Positions 42,001 to 51,621 of a stretch of 64,000 nt of DNA are shown here, piece after piece; position 1 is the stretch's first letter, and the number at the start of each line of letters is the position of its first letter. The DNA is from Flavobacteriaceae bacterium (GTDB taxonomy: Bacteria; Bacteroidota; Bacteroidia; Flavobacteriales; Flavobacteriaceae), in contig CANGTQ010000003.1 in NCBI GenBank assembly GCA_947456955.1, positions 124,001 through 188,000 of the forward strand, given 5' to 3'. Under the pieces are notes generated by a model. That model was given only the letters and a program-made list of their open reading frames with translations, made no database searches and had not been told where the DNA came from. Both the position numbers and the translations under genes were made by a program.

Positions 42001-45000
42001 GCAAAGACATGTTAAGATTAATTTCATTAACATCGGGCCAAATAACATCTGCAGCTCTAGCTCCTGCCGGAGTTACTTTAAGTGGAATTTCTACTTGATA
42101 AAAATTATTGGTAAAGTCATTTCCAAAACGAATAAATGCTTTCATCTGATTGTCCAATAATGGTGATGGGTCTGATGGTAATGCTTCTGCGTGTAAAAAC
42201 ATTTTAAGCTTATTGTATTGACGCATATCAACTTCAATGTTTTTAAACACCGCTCTTGAGTCGCCAACCTCTAAACCTCCTGTTCCTGACGGAGTCCCGT
42301 TTGCTCTTAATGAAAGTGATTGCTCATTTTGATTTAAAACCTGTTGCCCATTTTGAAGTTGCTCTCTAACAACTCCAGGAGGCGTTACATAAGGAATAGG
42401 AACACGTTGTGCATTTTCCTGGATGTTAACTGACAGTACATCAAAGTTTGTGTTGTCATCTGTAGGATCTTCTGATATTTGTTGGGTTATTTGTAATGAA
42501 TTCTCATAACGTCTCCATTCGCCGCGAACTAAATCTAAAGCTCCAAAACGAAGTGTAATTGGCGTTGAAAATCCAGTCATAAACATTCTCATAAATCGAA
42601 TGGAGCGAAAATCAGAAATACTACCAATAGTTTTCTTTAATGGGGTAGTCACCGGAATCTTGAATTGATACCATCTTGCTTGTGTTGGAATTCCGTTCGG
42701 TGTATCATTAACAGTAGTAACTACCTTATCTGTAATAAAGTTTTGTCCTACCGGCATTCCTGTTCCATCAATATTACCATAGTTCATATCGATACTGTAC
42801 TCATAATAGGCATTAGCCGTATTCATCGTGTTATCACGATTTATATCTTCTACATCCGGAAGCGTTGTTGAACCTCTGTTGTCATTTGAAACGCCAACTG
42901 GCGAATTGCCTTCAACTCCATTATAATTTTTATAACGGTCAAAGATAGTTGAGCCTGAAGCACTTAAAAAATATTGGTAATCATCCCCTGCTGGATCAGC
43001 TAAAGCTGCATAACCTCCAATTCCAGGAAGGCTTTGTTCAACAGTATTACTTATACCATCAAAACCAACATCTTGTGCTGCTCTATTGGCTCCATCAACA
43101 TCAAAAGCATAGATAAGTGACTGCGAAGAGGGCACTTTACCCCAAACTGTAGTATTGGTTAACGATTGAGAAGCACTGTTAGAAGGTAATCCGTTTTCAT
43201 ATTGCTTACGTTCATCTTTTAAAACGTCTTCTGATATTTCACCAAGATTAAAATAGATTTTCCCTGAGTTTGCAGGATTGGCGACAGCTGACGGATTTGC
43301 CGGATCAAAATAAGGGTCTAAAACCCAAAATTGAATGTATTCTACATTGCTTTGTTCAAAGTTTGTAGAATTTATGGCACGCATAATTCCACCATAATTT
43401 TTCTTTGCATCGTCACTATTAAAACCGGATGAAAGCGCTTGTGGATTAAAGTTATAGGGTCCTCTTTCTTCAGGATAATAAGTTAAATCTAACGTATTAA
43501 TTACTTGAGTTTGTCCAATCTGAATGTCTGTATTAGGAAACAATTCACGGCTAAAGATTCTTCTGGTGCTATTAGCTGAAATTCCGTCCTGACCAATATC
43601 TCCAGGCGTTTGTACATAAAGAGTCGGATCAATACTATACCAGTTTAACTTGGCTCTTCGGTATCCGTATCCTAAATTTACCGGGTTAAAGGGAGAAGGA
43701 GGCGGATCTTGAGGTATAACGAAATCTTCATAGTCAGCTCCTGCTGTGTGTTTTGGTGTAGAAGACAGACTCCATGACTGAGCTGAACGCATATCAATAG
43801 TAGTTTGTGATCCTTCAAAATCATCTACATATACGGTTGGTTCTCCTTCAAACTGATCTGCTTTTGAAGCATCCGGTTTCAAAAAGGCTATCTCGCCTCG
43901 AAATGAAAAATTAGAGGGTACATCGGTATCTATATTTGGTAATTTATTAACCATTCGGGTTAAAAAAGGCACTTCAGTAGAATAATTTGCATTGAAACCA
44001 AAAATAGTATTGTTAACTGATTCTTGACCATAGTTTGATTTAGTAGTAAGTGGTCTTTCTGTCATTTTAATGTAAGTTGCACCAACTAATAATTTATCCG
44101 AGAATTTGTGTTCTACATTTATGCCCATAAATCTTCTGGTTTGTTGCCCAAAAGTGGAGTTGTTTTCTACAGAAACCTGAATAGGTGTATTAGATGCTTG
44201 TAGCGAAGGATCTAGAATTTGAACTCTTCCCGCCTGATAATTAACACTATAATCTATTCCTTCTTGCAATACTCTTCCTCCGGCAGTCACTACTACAGAA
44301 CCTCTTGGAACATTGTAGGCTCCAATCGGAATTCCATCGCCACCCGAAGATTTAAACCTTCCTTTTAATTGAAATTTATTTTTTTCTGCATCTTGCAAAG
44401 CCGCGGCTTGTGTTCCCTTATACATGCTTCTGAAAACATATTTTGCCTGATTTCCGTTATAGGTATTCTCATCATAGTAATCTTCTGCTCCTAATTTTAA
44501 TTTATCAAAAATCAATTTACCAAAAGGCTCTACAGTTGTAAATATGATACGCCCATTTTGTTGATCAACAGTTAATCCGGGTAAAAAATCGAAAAAACCA
44601 TCTCCACCAACTTGTGGGTCATTATTATAATTCAATCTATCAACGTTTAAAACTTTTAAAAGAGGTGTTTCTGAAACTTCATTTCCTGGAGGTGTTGTTG
44701 GACTCGAAGGAAAAGGTGTCCCGGCTACTGGTGTGATATAATTAATAGGCGAAGGGTCAGTATATAAGATATTGAATCTAAAATCTTCTTGTTGCAATTG
44801 ATACGCACCTTGAATTTGATAAATGTTTTTCATCATCAAGTTCCATATTGGTTTTTGAACATTGGTCAAATTACTTTTTAACATTTTCAGGATCAAACTC
44901 TGAGTTGAAACTGATGCATCCGCAGGAGTTGTACCTGTAATTACGGTGGTATCAACACCATCTGTACCAAACTCTCCAACTTGATAAACATCATCACCAA

Positions 45001-46465
45001 TAGTATATTGATAAGCAACAGCTAACACCTCATCATTAGCTAACCGTTGTTGTAATGAGATATAACCCAATTGTGGATTAAGTGTATATTCATTAGGCGC
45101 TAACTTTCTGGCATTTTCTAACTTAGAATAATCAGTACCTTCATCAACTGGATTGAGATTATTAAAGCCGGCACTTGACGTTACAATATCTCTAATATTT
45201 GAGTTTAATAATCCGGCGCCAGGTGTAGTGATTAATTCGGGATCGTATTTGTTATTATTGTTATCTGATGGTAAGTCAATCGCTGTAGGAGATAAGAAGA
45301 AATTATTAATATTATATTCTTGTGGATTTACTGCTACTACTCGACTATTATCTGTAAAATTAGACAATCTTGATTCCCCTAAATCTTGGAGCGCAATAAT
45401 GTTTCTTAAGTTATTGTTAGTGGTGCTTACACGATTCTGTCTGTTGGTTACCCAAACTTCAATCCTTGTAATTTGAACCCTACTTCTTATAACCGGATAA
45501 TCTTTTAAGGCTTCATCGTATTTATTTCTAAAATACTGTGATAAGAAAAAGTGTCTGTCGGCATCATAATCTAAACCAAATATTTCAAAATCCTGAATGG
45601 TTCCGCCTCCTTGTGCAGTAACTGCTCTTGTTTGCGATTTTTGTTCTGAGAAAACTCCTGTTACTGTAGTTCTTCCAAATTGTAATTGGGCTTTAACCCC
45701 AAACAAACTTTGAGCGCCACGAATCAAAGAATTGGAAAGCGGCATACTTACATTTCCGACTTCAATTTTCTGAATGATATCGTCTTCGTCAGGCGTGTAC
45801 TCTAACTTGATAAGATTTTGAAAAGAAAAAGTTGACTCGGTGTCATAATTGGCATTTACGTTCAAACGGGTTCCTACTTTTCCATTCAAACTCATACTTA
45901 TTCTTTGGTCAAAATCGAAATTGGTTTGCGCCCTGTTTCTTGGAGAAAAGGCTGGATTGTCTTGTTTGGTATAACGAACTCCCAAATCCATTTCAACAGT
46001 ACCCGTTGGTTTAACATCAATTGTATTTGAACCAAAAATAGTTTCAAAGAAACTTGAGTTAACATAATATCGCGGGAGCAAGTCCTTCTTCTTATCTGCG
46101 CTGCCATCTTTTTTACCATCAATGGCATCTGATTTTTCTTTGTAATACTGACGCATTGACTCACGAAGCACCAATTCTTCATATTCTTTTGGTGTTAAAA
46201 TAATTGGATAATTAATATTAAAACCATCAACTGATTTGGTGTAGATATATCTGTCAGTTGCCACATCATAGGTGTATGCATTAACTATACTCCCAGGATC
46301 TTTAATATCTAGTTTCCCTGTTGAATAGCCTGTTGGTTCCGGCTCGGTTGGTTTTGGCTCGGTTGGAGTCACTTGAGAAAAAACTGAAGCACTCAAGAGC
46401 AAAACTAATCCTAGGAAAAATTTTTTAAAGTTAAATAATGAATTTGTGAAGTATATTGTTTTCAA
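39068..46465 (-). CDS. sprA: Cell-surface translocon protein SprA (Sov)
   Basis: At 2465 residues this is the giant outer-membrane barrel of the type IX secretion system, through which gliding adhesins such as SprB and other CTD proteins are exported. The signal peptide is FKKFFLGLVLLLSASVFSQ, followed by a Pro/Glu-Thr linker (residues 33-45). It then has the long SprA N-terminal region with GKVGTRLNVNANYDTESTFSFQNLIKLEY and two related N-domain blocks, and a C-terminal barrel part ending in AGFTMRYNFGN. Length matches F. johnsoniae SprA (about 2400 residues). It begins three bases after the ruvA stop, so the two genes appear co-transcribed, and gcvH follows. Confidence 0.96.
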   Translation of the reverse strand: MKTIYFTNSLFNFKKFFLGLVLLLSASVFSQVTPTEPKPTEPEPTGYSTGKLDIKDPGSIVNAYTYDVATDRYIYTKSVDGFNINYPIILTPKEYEELVLRESMRQYYKEKSDAIDGKKDGSADKKKDLLPRYYVNSSFFETIFGSNTIDVKPTGTVEMDLGVRYTKQDNPAFSPRNRAQTNFDFDQRISMSLNGKVGTRLNVNANYDTESTFSFQNLIKLEYTPDEDDIIQKIEVGNVSMPLSNSLIRGAQSLFGVKAQLQFGRTTVTGVFSEQKSQTRAVTAQGGGTIQDFEIFGLDYDADRHFFLSQYFRNKYDEALKDYPVIRSRVQITRIEVWVTNRQNRVSTTNNNLRNIIALQDLGESRLSNFTDNSRVVAVNPQEYNINNFFLSPTAIDLPSDNNNNKYDPELITTPGAGLLNSNIRDIVTSSAGFNNLNPVDEGTDYSKLENARKLAPNEYTLNPQLGYISLQQRLANDEVLAVAYQYTIGDDVYQVGEFGTDGVDTTVITGTTPADASVSTQSLILKMLKSNLTNVQKPIWNLMMKNIYQIQGAYQLQQEDFRFNILYTDPSPINYITPVAGTPFPSSPTTPPGNEVSETPLLKVLNVDRLNYNNDPQVGGDGFFDFLPGLTVDQQNGRIIFTTVEPFGKLIFDKLKLGAEDYYDENTYNGNQAKYVFRSMYKGTQAAALQDAEKNKFQLKGRFKSSGGDGIPIGAYNVPRGSVVVTAGGRVLQEGIDYSVNYQAGRVQILDPSLQASNTPIQVSVENNSTFGQQTRRFMGINVEHKFSDKLLVGATYIKMTERPLTTKSNYGQESVNNTIFGFNANYSTEVPFLTRMVNKLPNIDTDVPSNFSFRGEIAFLKPDASKADQFEGEPTVYVDDFEGSQTTIDMRSAQSWSLSSTPKHTAGADYEDFVIPQDPPPSPFNPVNLGYGYRRAKLNWYSIDPTLYVQTPGDIGQDGISANSTRRIFSRELFPNTDIQIGQTQVINTLDLTYYPEERGPYNFNPQALSSGFNSDDAKKNYGGIMRAINSTNFEQSNVEYIQFWVLDPYFDPANPSAVANPANSGKIYFNLGEISEDVLKDERKQYENGLPSNSASQSLTNTTVWGKVPSSQSLIYAFDVDGANRAAQDVGFDGISNTVEQSLPGIGGYAALADPAGDDYQYFLSASGSTIFDRYKNYNGVEGNSPVGVSNDNRGSTTLPDVEDINRDNTMNTANAYYEYSIDMNYGNIDGTGMPVGQNFITDKVVTTVNDTPNGIPTQARWYQFKIPVTTPLKKTIGSISDFRSIRFMRMFMTGFSTPITLRFGALDLVRGEWRRYENSLQITQQISEDPTDDNTNFDVLSVNIQENAQRVPIPYVTPPGVVREQLQNGQQVLNQNEQSLSLRANGTPSGTGGLEVGDSRAVFKNIEVDMRQYNKLKMFLHAEALPSDPSPLLDNQMKAFIRFGNDFTNNFYQVEIPLKVTPAGARAADVIWPDVNEINLNMSLLTNMKVRSLGIDFTTFPDGVYYPDDDITLPDGDGDPNLRLGIKGTPNFGLVRTLMVGIKNNHTEPVRGEVWFNELRLADMNNKGGKAVVLNIDTNLADFATISATGRMSTIGFGALEEAPQERSREDMQQYNIVTNFSLGKLLPKKWGINLPFNYAVGEELITPEYDPFNQDIRLQQLIDNTTDAAERENMRNRAIDYTKRKSINFIGVKKDRAPEQKQHIYDPENLTLSYSYNQVEKHNYEIENYIDQQVNTTVDYTYAFKNKPIEPFKKNKFFKKSSYWKMLSDFNFNYLPASISFSSNIIRQYNKQQFRQVDVAGIALDPLYRRNYMFNYQYGFNYNLTKALKINFTAASQNIVRTYMDENNVPDNSNTIWTDFWNIGTPNQHNQQIIVNYELPVNKVPFLAFMKSTYTYTGDYSWQRASLAMSSVDGFNLGNTIQNAGSHRLNTSFSMETFYKYIGLGKKPAAPAQKPAALPKPGEKITGVKAQPAKTTNVFLDGLKGVLTSVKNIQVNYTQNEGTVLPGFLPGLGFFGSAKPSLGFVFGGQDDVRYEAAKRGWLTTYPEFNQNFTQVVTKTLNLTANVDLFPDFKIDLSADRTYANNYSEQFNATDIPDANGNYYQPQSPYSFGNFSISAVMLKSSFKASDENSSSSFQDFRENRIIIADRLAQQYYGGPNYPRYGDATNPVPIPTDPNYNFYANNLGYPIGFGKNNQAVLIPSFLAAYTGLYTTGAGDAAKGVSLDAFRNFPIPNWTIKYSGLMRYKFFKERFKRFSIQHAYRASYTINSFRSNLDYNPNVAIQDNSGIGNFFNNTIIANINLVEQFNPLIRIDFEMKNAFKILAEIKKDRSLSMSFDNNLLTEVQGREYIVGLGYRFKDVIFSSQLADNPTGIIKSDINLKIDISYRNNKTIVRYLDYDNNQLGGGQNIWTARLTADYSLSKNLTAIFFYDHSFSKPVISTSFPLTNVRAGFTMRYNFGN

Positions 46466-46468
46466 GAA

Positions 46469-47050
46469 TTATAAATTTTTTAACGCTTGTTTGATAATTG
46501 TTTCAACTCCAGCATCCGGATTTTCTTTTATGATTTTATCCACCACCTTTTCAGCGTTTTTTCTAACGTAACCCAAAACCTCTAAAGCAGATAACGATTC
46601 TTCTCGACTAATATTGTGTTGAGAGGAAGAAATTTCGCTTAAATCATAAATTTTTAAGACCTTTTCTTTCAAATCGAGTATTACACGTTGTGCAGTTTTA
46701 CTCCCAATTCCCTTTATTGATTGAATAGTAACAACATCTGCGCTAGCAATGGCATGAATTATTTGTTTAGGATCTAATGATGACAACATAGTTCTTGCTA
46801 TGCTAGCTCCTATTCCGGATACCGATAATAATAATTTAAATAATTCACGCTCTGATTTTTCTGCAAAACCAAACAAAGAATGAGCATCTTCCTTAATTTG
46901 AAGAAACGTAAACAATTTAACAAAATCGGTATTGGGAAGTAAAGAGAAAGTATGCAACGAAATGTTAATGTGATAACCTACACCATTACAGTCAATTACT
47001 ACTTCGGTTGGCGATTTTTCAATTAACTTTCCTTGAATGTGTGCAATCAT
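46469..47050 (-). CDS. ruvA: Holliday junction branch migration protein RuvA
   Basis: RuvA binds Holliday junctions as a tetramer and recruits RuvB. The 193 residues show the N-terminal OB fold (MIAHIQGKLIEKSPTEVVIDCNGVGYHI), two helix-hairpin-helix segments (LLSVSGIGASIARTMLSS and IQSIKGIGSKTAQRVILDLK) and the C-terminal RuvB-binding helices (SALEVLGYVRKNAEKVV). A minus-strand TATATTTG at 47077-47070 is a possible -7 box, about 20 bases before the start. RuvB is encoded 3.5 kb upstream on the same strand, after maeB and queG. Confidence 0.95.
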   Translation of the reverse strand: MIAHIQGKLIEKSPTEVVIDCNGVGYHINISLHTFSLLPNTDFVKLFTFLQIKEDAHSLFGFAEKSERELFKLLLSVSGIGASIARTMLSSLDPKQIIHAIASADVVTIQSIKGIGSKTAQRVILDLKEKVLKIYDLSEISSSQHNISREESLSALEVLGYVRKNAEKVVDKIIKENPDAGVETIIKQALKNL

Positions 47051-47134
47051 TTTATACTAAAATCTAATTTCAAATATAGCAAAATTCTTGAATTGGCTGC
47101 ATGTCTCTGCAATATCTCTACAATAATACAAAAA

Positions 47135-49426
47135 CTATTTAGCAGACATTTTTTTTCTTTTCTCTTTTTCTTGTGCATCAACCACGGCTACCGCAACCAT
47201 ATTAACCATTTCCTCTACGCTTGCACCGAGTTGAAAAATATGAACCGCTTTTTCCATTCCTAACATTATTGGCCCAATGGAATCTACTTTATAGAGTTCT
47301 TTTAAAAGTTTATAAGTAATATTTGCAGCTTCTAAATTAGGGAAAATCAAGGTATTTACTTTTTTTCCAGCCAATTTTGAAAAAGGAAACTTAGCCTTCA
47401 ACATTTCAGGATTTAAAGCAAAATCAGATTGAATTTCTCCATCGACAATTAAATCCGGATAATAGTTGTGCAAATAGGCTACAGCTTCTCGCACTTTATT
47501 GGCACTTTCATTTGATGATGATCCAAAATTTGAGAAAGAAACCATTGCAATTACGGGCTCCATTCCAAACATTCGAGTCATTTTTGCTGTCATCAAAGCA
47601 ATTTTTGCCAATTCATCCGCAGTGGGATTTGGATTAATTGCTGTGTCTGATAAAAACATTGGCCCACGATTCGTCATCATCATATTGGCAGTAGCAATTA
47701 AGGTAATCCCCGGAGCTTTGCCTATCAATTGCATTAATGGTTTTATTGTTGTTGGATAACTTCTGGAATACCCTGAAACCATTGCGTCAGCATCGCCCTC
47801 ATTTACCATCATTGCAGCAAAATAGTTTCGTTCTCGCATCCATTTTTGAGCATCAAGTAACGAAATACCTCTTCGTTGTCTTGACTTCCAATAATGATTT
47901 GCATAATTCAATCTTCGATTGTCTTCTTCTTTGGTTTTTGGATCAAAAATTGGCACGTCAGCATCAAAACCTATTTCTTCTTTTAGTTCTAAAATCAATT
48001 CTTTATTTCCTAAAAGTATAGGGTGAGCAATGCCTTCTTCATAAACAATTTGTGCCGCTTTTAATACATCCAAATGATCAGCTTCGGCAAAAACCACCCG
48101 TTTTGGTTCTGTTTTCGCTCTATTGGTAAGGAGTCTAACCATTTTATTATCAGAACCCAAACGCTCTAATAATTCTTCTTCATATTTGTCCCAATCGGTA
48201 ATAGGTTGTAATGCCACGCCCGAATTCATAGCTGCTCTTGCGACAGCTGGCGCCACTTGTGTAATCAATCTCGGGTCGAATGGTTTGGGAATGATATAGT
48301 CTTTCCCAAAGTTCAAACGGGTTTCACCGTAAGCGATATTTACTTGCTCGGGTACGGGTTCTTTTGCCAATTCGGCCAAAGCATGTACCGCTGCCATTTT
48401 CATTTCTTCATTAATTTTGGTCGCACGAACATCTAAAGCACCGCGAAAAATATAAGGAAAACCTAACACGTTATTCACCTGATTAGGATGATCCGAACGG
48501 CCGGTAGCCATAATTATATCTTTACGGGTTGCCACGGCTAAATCATAATCAATCTCAGGCACCGGATTCGCCATAGCGAATACTATTGGGTTTTTGGCCA
48601 TGCCAAAAAGCATTTCGGCAGACATGATATTTCCGGCAGATAATCCTAGGAAAACATCGGCGCCTACTAATGCTTGGGCCAAAGTAATTCCGGATTTACC
48701 ATGAGTATATCGTTTTTGCAAATCGGACAAATCAGTGCGTTCTGAAGAAAGCACACCATCTTTATCGAACATGATTATATTTTCAGGTTTAACGCCTAAT
48801 AAAATATACAAATTAGCACAAGCCAATGCAGCAGAACCAGCTCCGGAAACTACTATCTTTACTTCAGTAGTTTTCTTTTTGGCCAATTCTAAAGCGTTCA
48901 ACAATGCTGCCGAAGAGATGATGGCTGTTCCGTGTTGGTCATCGTGCATTACCGGAATATTCAATTCTTCTACCAACCGTCTTTCAATTTCAAATGACTC
49001 CGGCGCTTTAATATCTTCAAGATTGATTCCTCCAAAAGTTGGGGCAATATTTTTTACAGTTTCTATAAAAGCATCGACATCTTTGGTTCCGACTTCAATA
49101 TCAAAAACATCTATTCCAGCAAAGATTTTAAATAGCAATGCTTTTCCTTCCATTACTGGTTTTGAAGCTTCGGGACCAATATCACCCAGTCCTAAAACCG
49201 CTGTTCCATTACTAATTACGGCTACCAAATTCCCTTTGGAAGTATATTTATAAACATTGTTTACATCTTTGGCAATTTCTAGGCAAGGCTCAGCAACACC
49301 CGGAGAATAAGCCAATGACAAATCTCTTTGGGTTGCATATTTTTTGGTTGGCACCACTTGAATTTTCCCAGGAGTTGGTTTGGCGTGGTATAAAAGCGCT
49401 TCTCTTCGTTTACTATCTTTATGCAT
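47135..49426 (-). CDS. maeB: NADP-dependent malic enzyme with phosphotransacetylase-like domain
   Basis: A 763-residue MaeB-type enzyme converting malate to pyruvate and CO2 with NADP reduction. The first about 420 residues are the malic enzyme (YSPGVAEPCLEIAKD, VISNGTAVLGLGDIGPEASKPVMEGKALLFK, HDDQHGTAIISSAAL and the nucleotide site VVSGAGSAALACANL). Residues 430-760 are a phosphate acetyl/butyryltransferase-like domain (RVVFAEADHLDVLKAA, SGYSRSYPTTIKPLMQLI), which in MaeB is regulatory, sensing acetyl-CoA. Length is normal for the fusion. It lies between ruvA and queG on the same strand. Confidence 0.96.
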   Translation of the reverse strand: MHKDSKRREALLYHAKPTPGKIQVVPTKKYATQRDLSLAYSPGVAEPCLEIAKDVNNVYKYTSKGNLVAVISNGTAVLGLGDIGPEASKPVMEGKALLFKIFAGIDVFDIEVGTKDVDAFIETVKNIAPTFGGINLEDIKAPESFEIERRLVEELNIPVMHDDQHGTAIISSAALLNALELAKKKTTEVKIVVSGAGSAALACANLYILLGVKPENIIMFDKDGVLSSERTDLSDLQKRYTHGKSGITLAQALVGADVFLGLSAGNIMSAEMLFGMAKNPIVFAMANPVPEIDYDLAVATRKDIIMATGRSDHPNQVNNVLGFPYIFRGALDVRATKINEEMKMAAVHALAELAKEPVPEQVNIAYGETRLNFGKDYIIPKPFDPRLITQVAPAVARAAMNSGVALQPITDWDKYEEELLERLGSDNKMVRLLTNRAKTEPKRVVFAEADHLDVLKAAQIVYEEGIAHPILLGNKELILELKEEIGFDADVPIFDPKTKEEDNRRLNYANHYWKSRQRRGISLLDAQKWMRERNYFAAMMVNEGDADAMVSGYSRSYPTTIKPLMQLIGKAPGITLIATANMMMTNRGPMFLSDTAINPNPTADELAKIALMTAKMTRMFGMEPVIAMVSFSNFGSSSNESANKVREAVAYLHNYYPDLIVDGEIQSDFALNPEMLKAKFPFSKLAGKKVNTLIFPNLEAANITYKLLKELYKVDSIGPIMLGMEKAVHIFQLGASVEEMVNMVAVAVVDAQEKEKRKKMSAK

Positions 49427-49505
49427 GGTCTTTATTTTGATACCTGCAAAGGTAGAAGACTGAATTTAAAAAGGAAATTTTTAGGGGTTTCTTTTACAAA
49501 GAAAT

Positions 49506-50429
49506 TTATTTTAAAAATTTAATGTTTCGTTTTAATCCATCGAGCTTTGTTCTTTTTACTGCCGAGTTTTTAAATACTTTTTTGAAAGTATCTTCGGTGA
49601 TTTCTTCCCAATCTTTTTTGGTCATGGAAAGTAGTTCCGGATTTGGGTTAAAAAGCGGTTCATTGTGTGATTTTGAAAAACGATTCCAGGGACAAACATC
49701 TTGGCAAACATCGCAACCAAAAATCCAATCATCCATTTTCCCTTTCATTTCTTGTGGAATATTTTCTTTGAGTTCAATGGTGAAATAGGAAATGCATTTG
49801 CTGCCATCAACTACATAAGGCGACACAATTGCTTCTGTTGGGCAGGCATCAATACAAGCTGTGCAAGTACCACAATGATCAGTTGTTGCATAATCATATT
49901 CTAAATCTAAGTCAACAACCAATTCGGCAATAAAATAAAAAGAACCTACTTGTTGGGTCAATAGATTGCTGTTTTTGCCAATCCAGCCCAATCCACTTTT
50001 GGCAGCCCAGGCTTTATCTAAAACTGGTGCCGAATCAACAAAAGCGCGTCCGGAAACCTCTCCAATTTCAGTTTGAATGGTTTGCAATAATTCCTTTAAT
50101 TTTTCTTTGATAACATAATGATAATCCTGTCCATAGGCGTATTTTGAAATCTTATAACTGTCTGAACTTTGAGTTTCTGAAGGATAATAATTGAGTAATA
50201 ATGAAATCACGCTTTTGGCATCATCAACCAACAAAGTCGGATTCAAACGTTTATCGAAATGATTTTCCATATATTTCATTTCGCCATGATGATTTTGGTT
50301 TAACCAATTTTCCAATCGCGGTGCTTCCTCTTCCAAAAAACTAGCTTTTGAAATTCCACATGACAAAAAACCGAGGCGTTTCGCTTCGGCTTTGATGAAT
50401 TTAGAATATTTTTCTTTGTTATTAAACAA
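49506..50429 (-). CDS. queG: Epoxyqueuosine reductase QueG
   Basis: QueG reduces epoxyqueuosine to queuosine in tRNA, the last step of queuosine synthesis, using cobalamin and two [4Fe-4S] clusters. The 307 residues show both cluster motifs: [18 protein letters not shown] near 183 and [13 protein letters not shown] near 240. Upstream are [25 protein letters not shown] and the N-terminal [17 protein letters not shown]. Length is slightly short of the E. coli enzyme, which has extra C-terminal HEAT-like repeats. The 90-base gap after ruvB contains an inverted repeat. Confidence 0.95.
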   Translation of the reverse strand: MFNNKEKYSKFIKAEAKRLGFLSCGISKASFLEEEAPRLENWLNQNHHGEMKYMENHFDKRLNPTLLVDDAKSVISLLLNYYPSETQSSDSYKISKYAYGQDYHYVIKEKLKELLQTIQTEIGEVSGRAFVDSAPVLDKAWAAKSGLGWIGKNSNLLTQQVGSFYFIAELVVDLDLEYDYATTDHCGTCTACIDACPTEAIVSPYVVDGSKCISYFTIELKENIPQEMKGKMDDWIFGCDVCQDVCPWNRFSKSHNEPLFNPNPELLSMTKKDWEEITEDTFKKVFKNSAVKRTKLDGLKRNIKFLK

Positions 50430-50439
50430 TTAATGATTT

Positions 50440-50515
50440 TAAAAATTAAACCATTAAGGCATTAAGTTTTATGAAGATAATTCAAACTTAATTTTCTTAA
50501 TTTCTTAATGGTTGA
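50440..50515. repeat. Imperfect inverted repeat between ruvB and queG
   Basis: AACCATTAAGGCATTAAG on the left faces CTTAATTTCTTAATGGTT on the right around an AT-rich centre. It fills most of the gap and resembles another dispersed intergenic repeat; no T run marks it as a terminator. Confidence 0.55.
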
Positions 50516-50519
50516 GAAA

Positions 50520-51542
50520 TTAAAATAACCCTCCCTGAATATTAGTTCTAATTTTTCCTAAATGTTTATACGCTTTCTCAGTAACTTCTCTTCCTCTTGG
50601 TGTTCTGATTATAAAACCTTCCTGAATTAAAAAAGGCTCGTATACTTCTTCAATGGTTTCTCCACTTTCGGAAACTGCTGTCGCCAAAGTTGACAATCCT
50701 ACAGGTCCGCCTTTGAATTTGTCAATAATTGTGACTAAAATTTTATTATCCATTTCATCTAAACCATGCGCATCTACATGCAAAGCCTTAAGAGAAAATC
50801 GAGCAATTTCGATATCTATATTTCCATTTCCTTTTATTTGGGCGAAATCGCGAACTCGACGTAACAATGCATTGGCAATACGAGGTGTGCCTCGACTTCT
50901 TCCTGCAATTTCTATTGCCGCTTCCATAGTAATTGGCATTTTTAAAATGCTGGAACTACGTTGGACAATGGTTGTTAAAAGTTCGGTATTATAGTATTGC
51001 AAACGGCTTTGGATTCCGAAACGGGCACGCATTGGCGCGGTTAATAAACCTGAACGCGTTGTTGCCCCTACAAGTGTAAACGGATTTAAATTGATTTGAA
51101 CTGTTCTGGCATTTGGGCCAGATTCAATCATGATATCAATTTTAAAGTCTTCCATGGCGGAATACAAATACTCTTCTACAACGGGACTTAAACGATGAAT
51201 TTCATCAATAAACAAAACATCTCTTTCTTCTAGATTCGTTAGCAATCCAGCTAAATCGCCTGGTTTGTCTAAAACAGGTCCGGATGTAATTTTGATTCCA
51301 ACGCCTAATTCATTTGCTAAAATATTAGCCAATGTCGTTTTCCCTAATCCGGGCGGGCCGTGAAACAAAGTATGATCGAGTGATTCACTTCTTTGATTAG
51401 CCGCTTCCACAAATACTTTCAGATTATCCAACACTTGTTCCTGTCCTGTAAAATCATCAAAAGATAATGGTCTTAACTTTTTTTCAACGTCAAGTTCTTC
51501 GGGGCTATAATTGGAATTGGTTGGGTCGAGATTTTCGTTCAT
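50520..51542 (-). CDS. ruvB: Holliday junction branch migration helicase RuvB
   Basis: RuvB is the AAA+ motor driving branch migration with RuvA. The 340 residues show [22 protein letters not shown], Walker [12 protein letters not shown] near 62, Walker [13 protein letters not shown], the arginine-finger region [18 protein letters not shown] and a C-terminal winged helix ([20 protein letters not shown]). I start at [12 protein letters not shown] (51542); ten further residues in frame would be encoded by the promoter box. The likely promoter (51547-51554) would give a leaderless transcript. Confidence 0.96.
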   Translation of the reverse strand: MNENLDPTNSNYSPEELDVEKKLRPLSFDDFTGQEQVLDNLKVFVEAANQRSESLDHTLFHGPPGLGKTTLANILANELGVGIKITSGPVLDKPGDLAGLLTNLEERDVLFIDEIHRLSPVVEEYLYSAMEDFKIDIMIESGPNARTVQINLNPFTLVGATTRSGLLTAPMRARFGIQSRLQYYNTELLTTIVQRSSSILKMPITMEAAIEIAGRSRGTPRIANALLRRVRDFAQIKGNGNIDIEIARFSLKALHVDAHGLDEMDNKILVTIIDKFKGGPVGLSTLATAVSESGETIEEVYEPFLIQEGFIIRTPRGREVTEKAYKHLGKIRTNIQGGLF

Positions 51543-51546
51543 ATTA

Positions 51547-51554
51547 CAAATATA
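51547..51554 (-). promoter_or_regulatory. Putative -7 box of ruvB
   Basis: Minus-strand TATATTTG (plus CAAATATA) ends five bases before the A of the ruvB ATG. A TTTG at 51573-51570 is 15 bases upstream, inside the upstream terminator region, which is short spacing. The mRNA would begin at or next to the start codon. Confidence 0.5.
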
Positions 51555-51574
51555 TAACAAAGTTGTATGCAAAT

Positions 51575-51605
51575 AAAAATGCCTTTCGATAGGAAAGGCA
51601 TTTTT
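51575..51605. terminator. Terminator of the act-oxidase operon
   Basis: A 13-bp perfect stem, AAAAATGCCTTTC (51575-51587) and GAAAGGCATTTTT (51593-51605), with a five-base loop lies 16 bases after the oxidase subunit I stop codon. A/T runs on both sides could act in either direction. Confidence 0.9.
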
Positions 51606-51621
51606 ATACTTTATGTTTGAA

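Noticed and set aside
48735..49253. 172-codon plus-strand frame within the malic enzyme gene
   Set aside because: It is antisense to the conserved NADP-binding and malic-enzyme core; the codon pattern fits the minus-strand gene.
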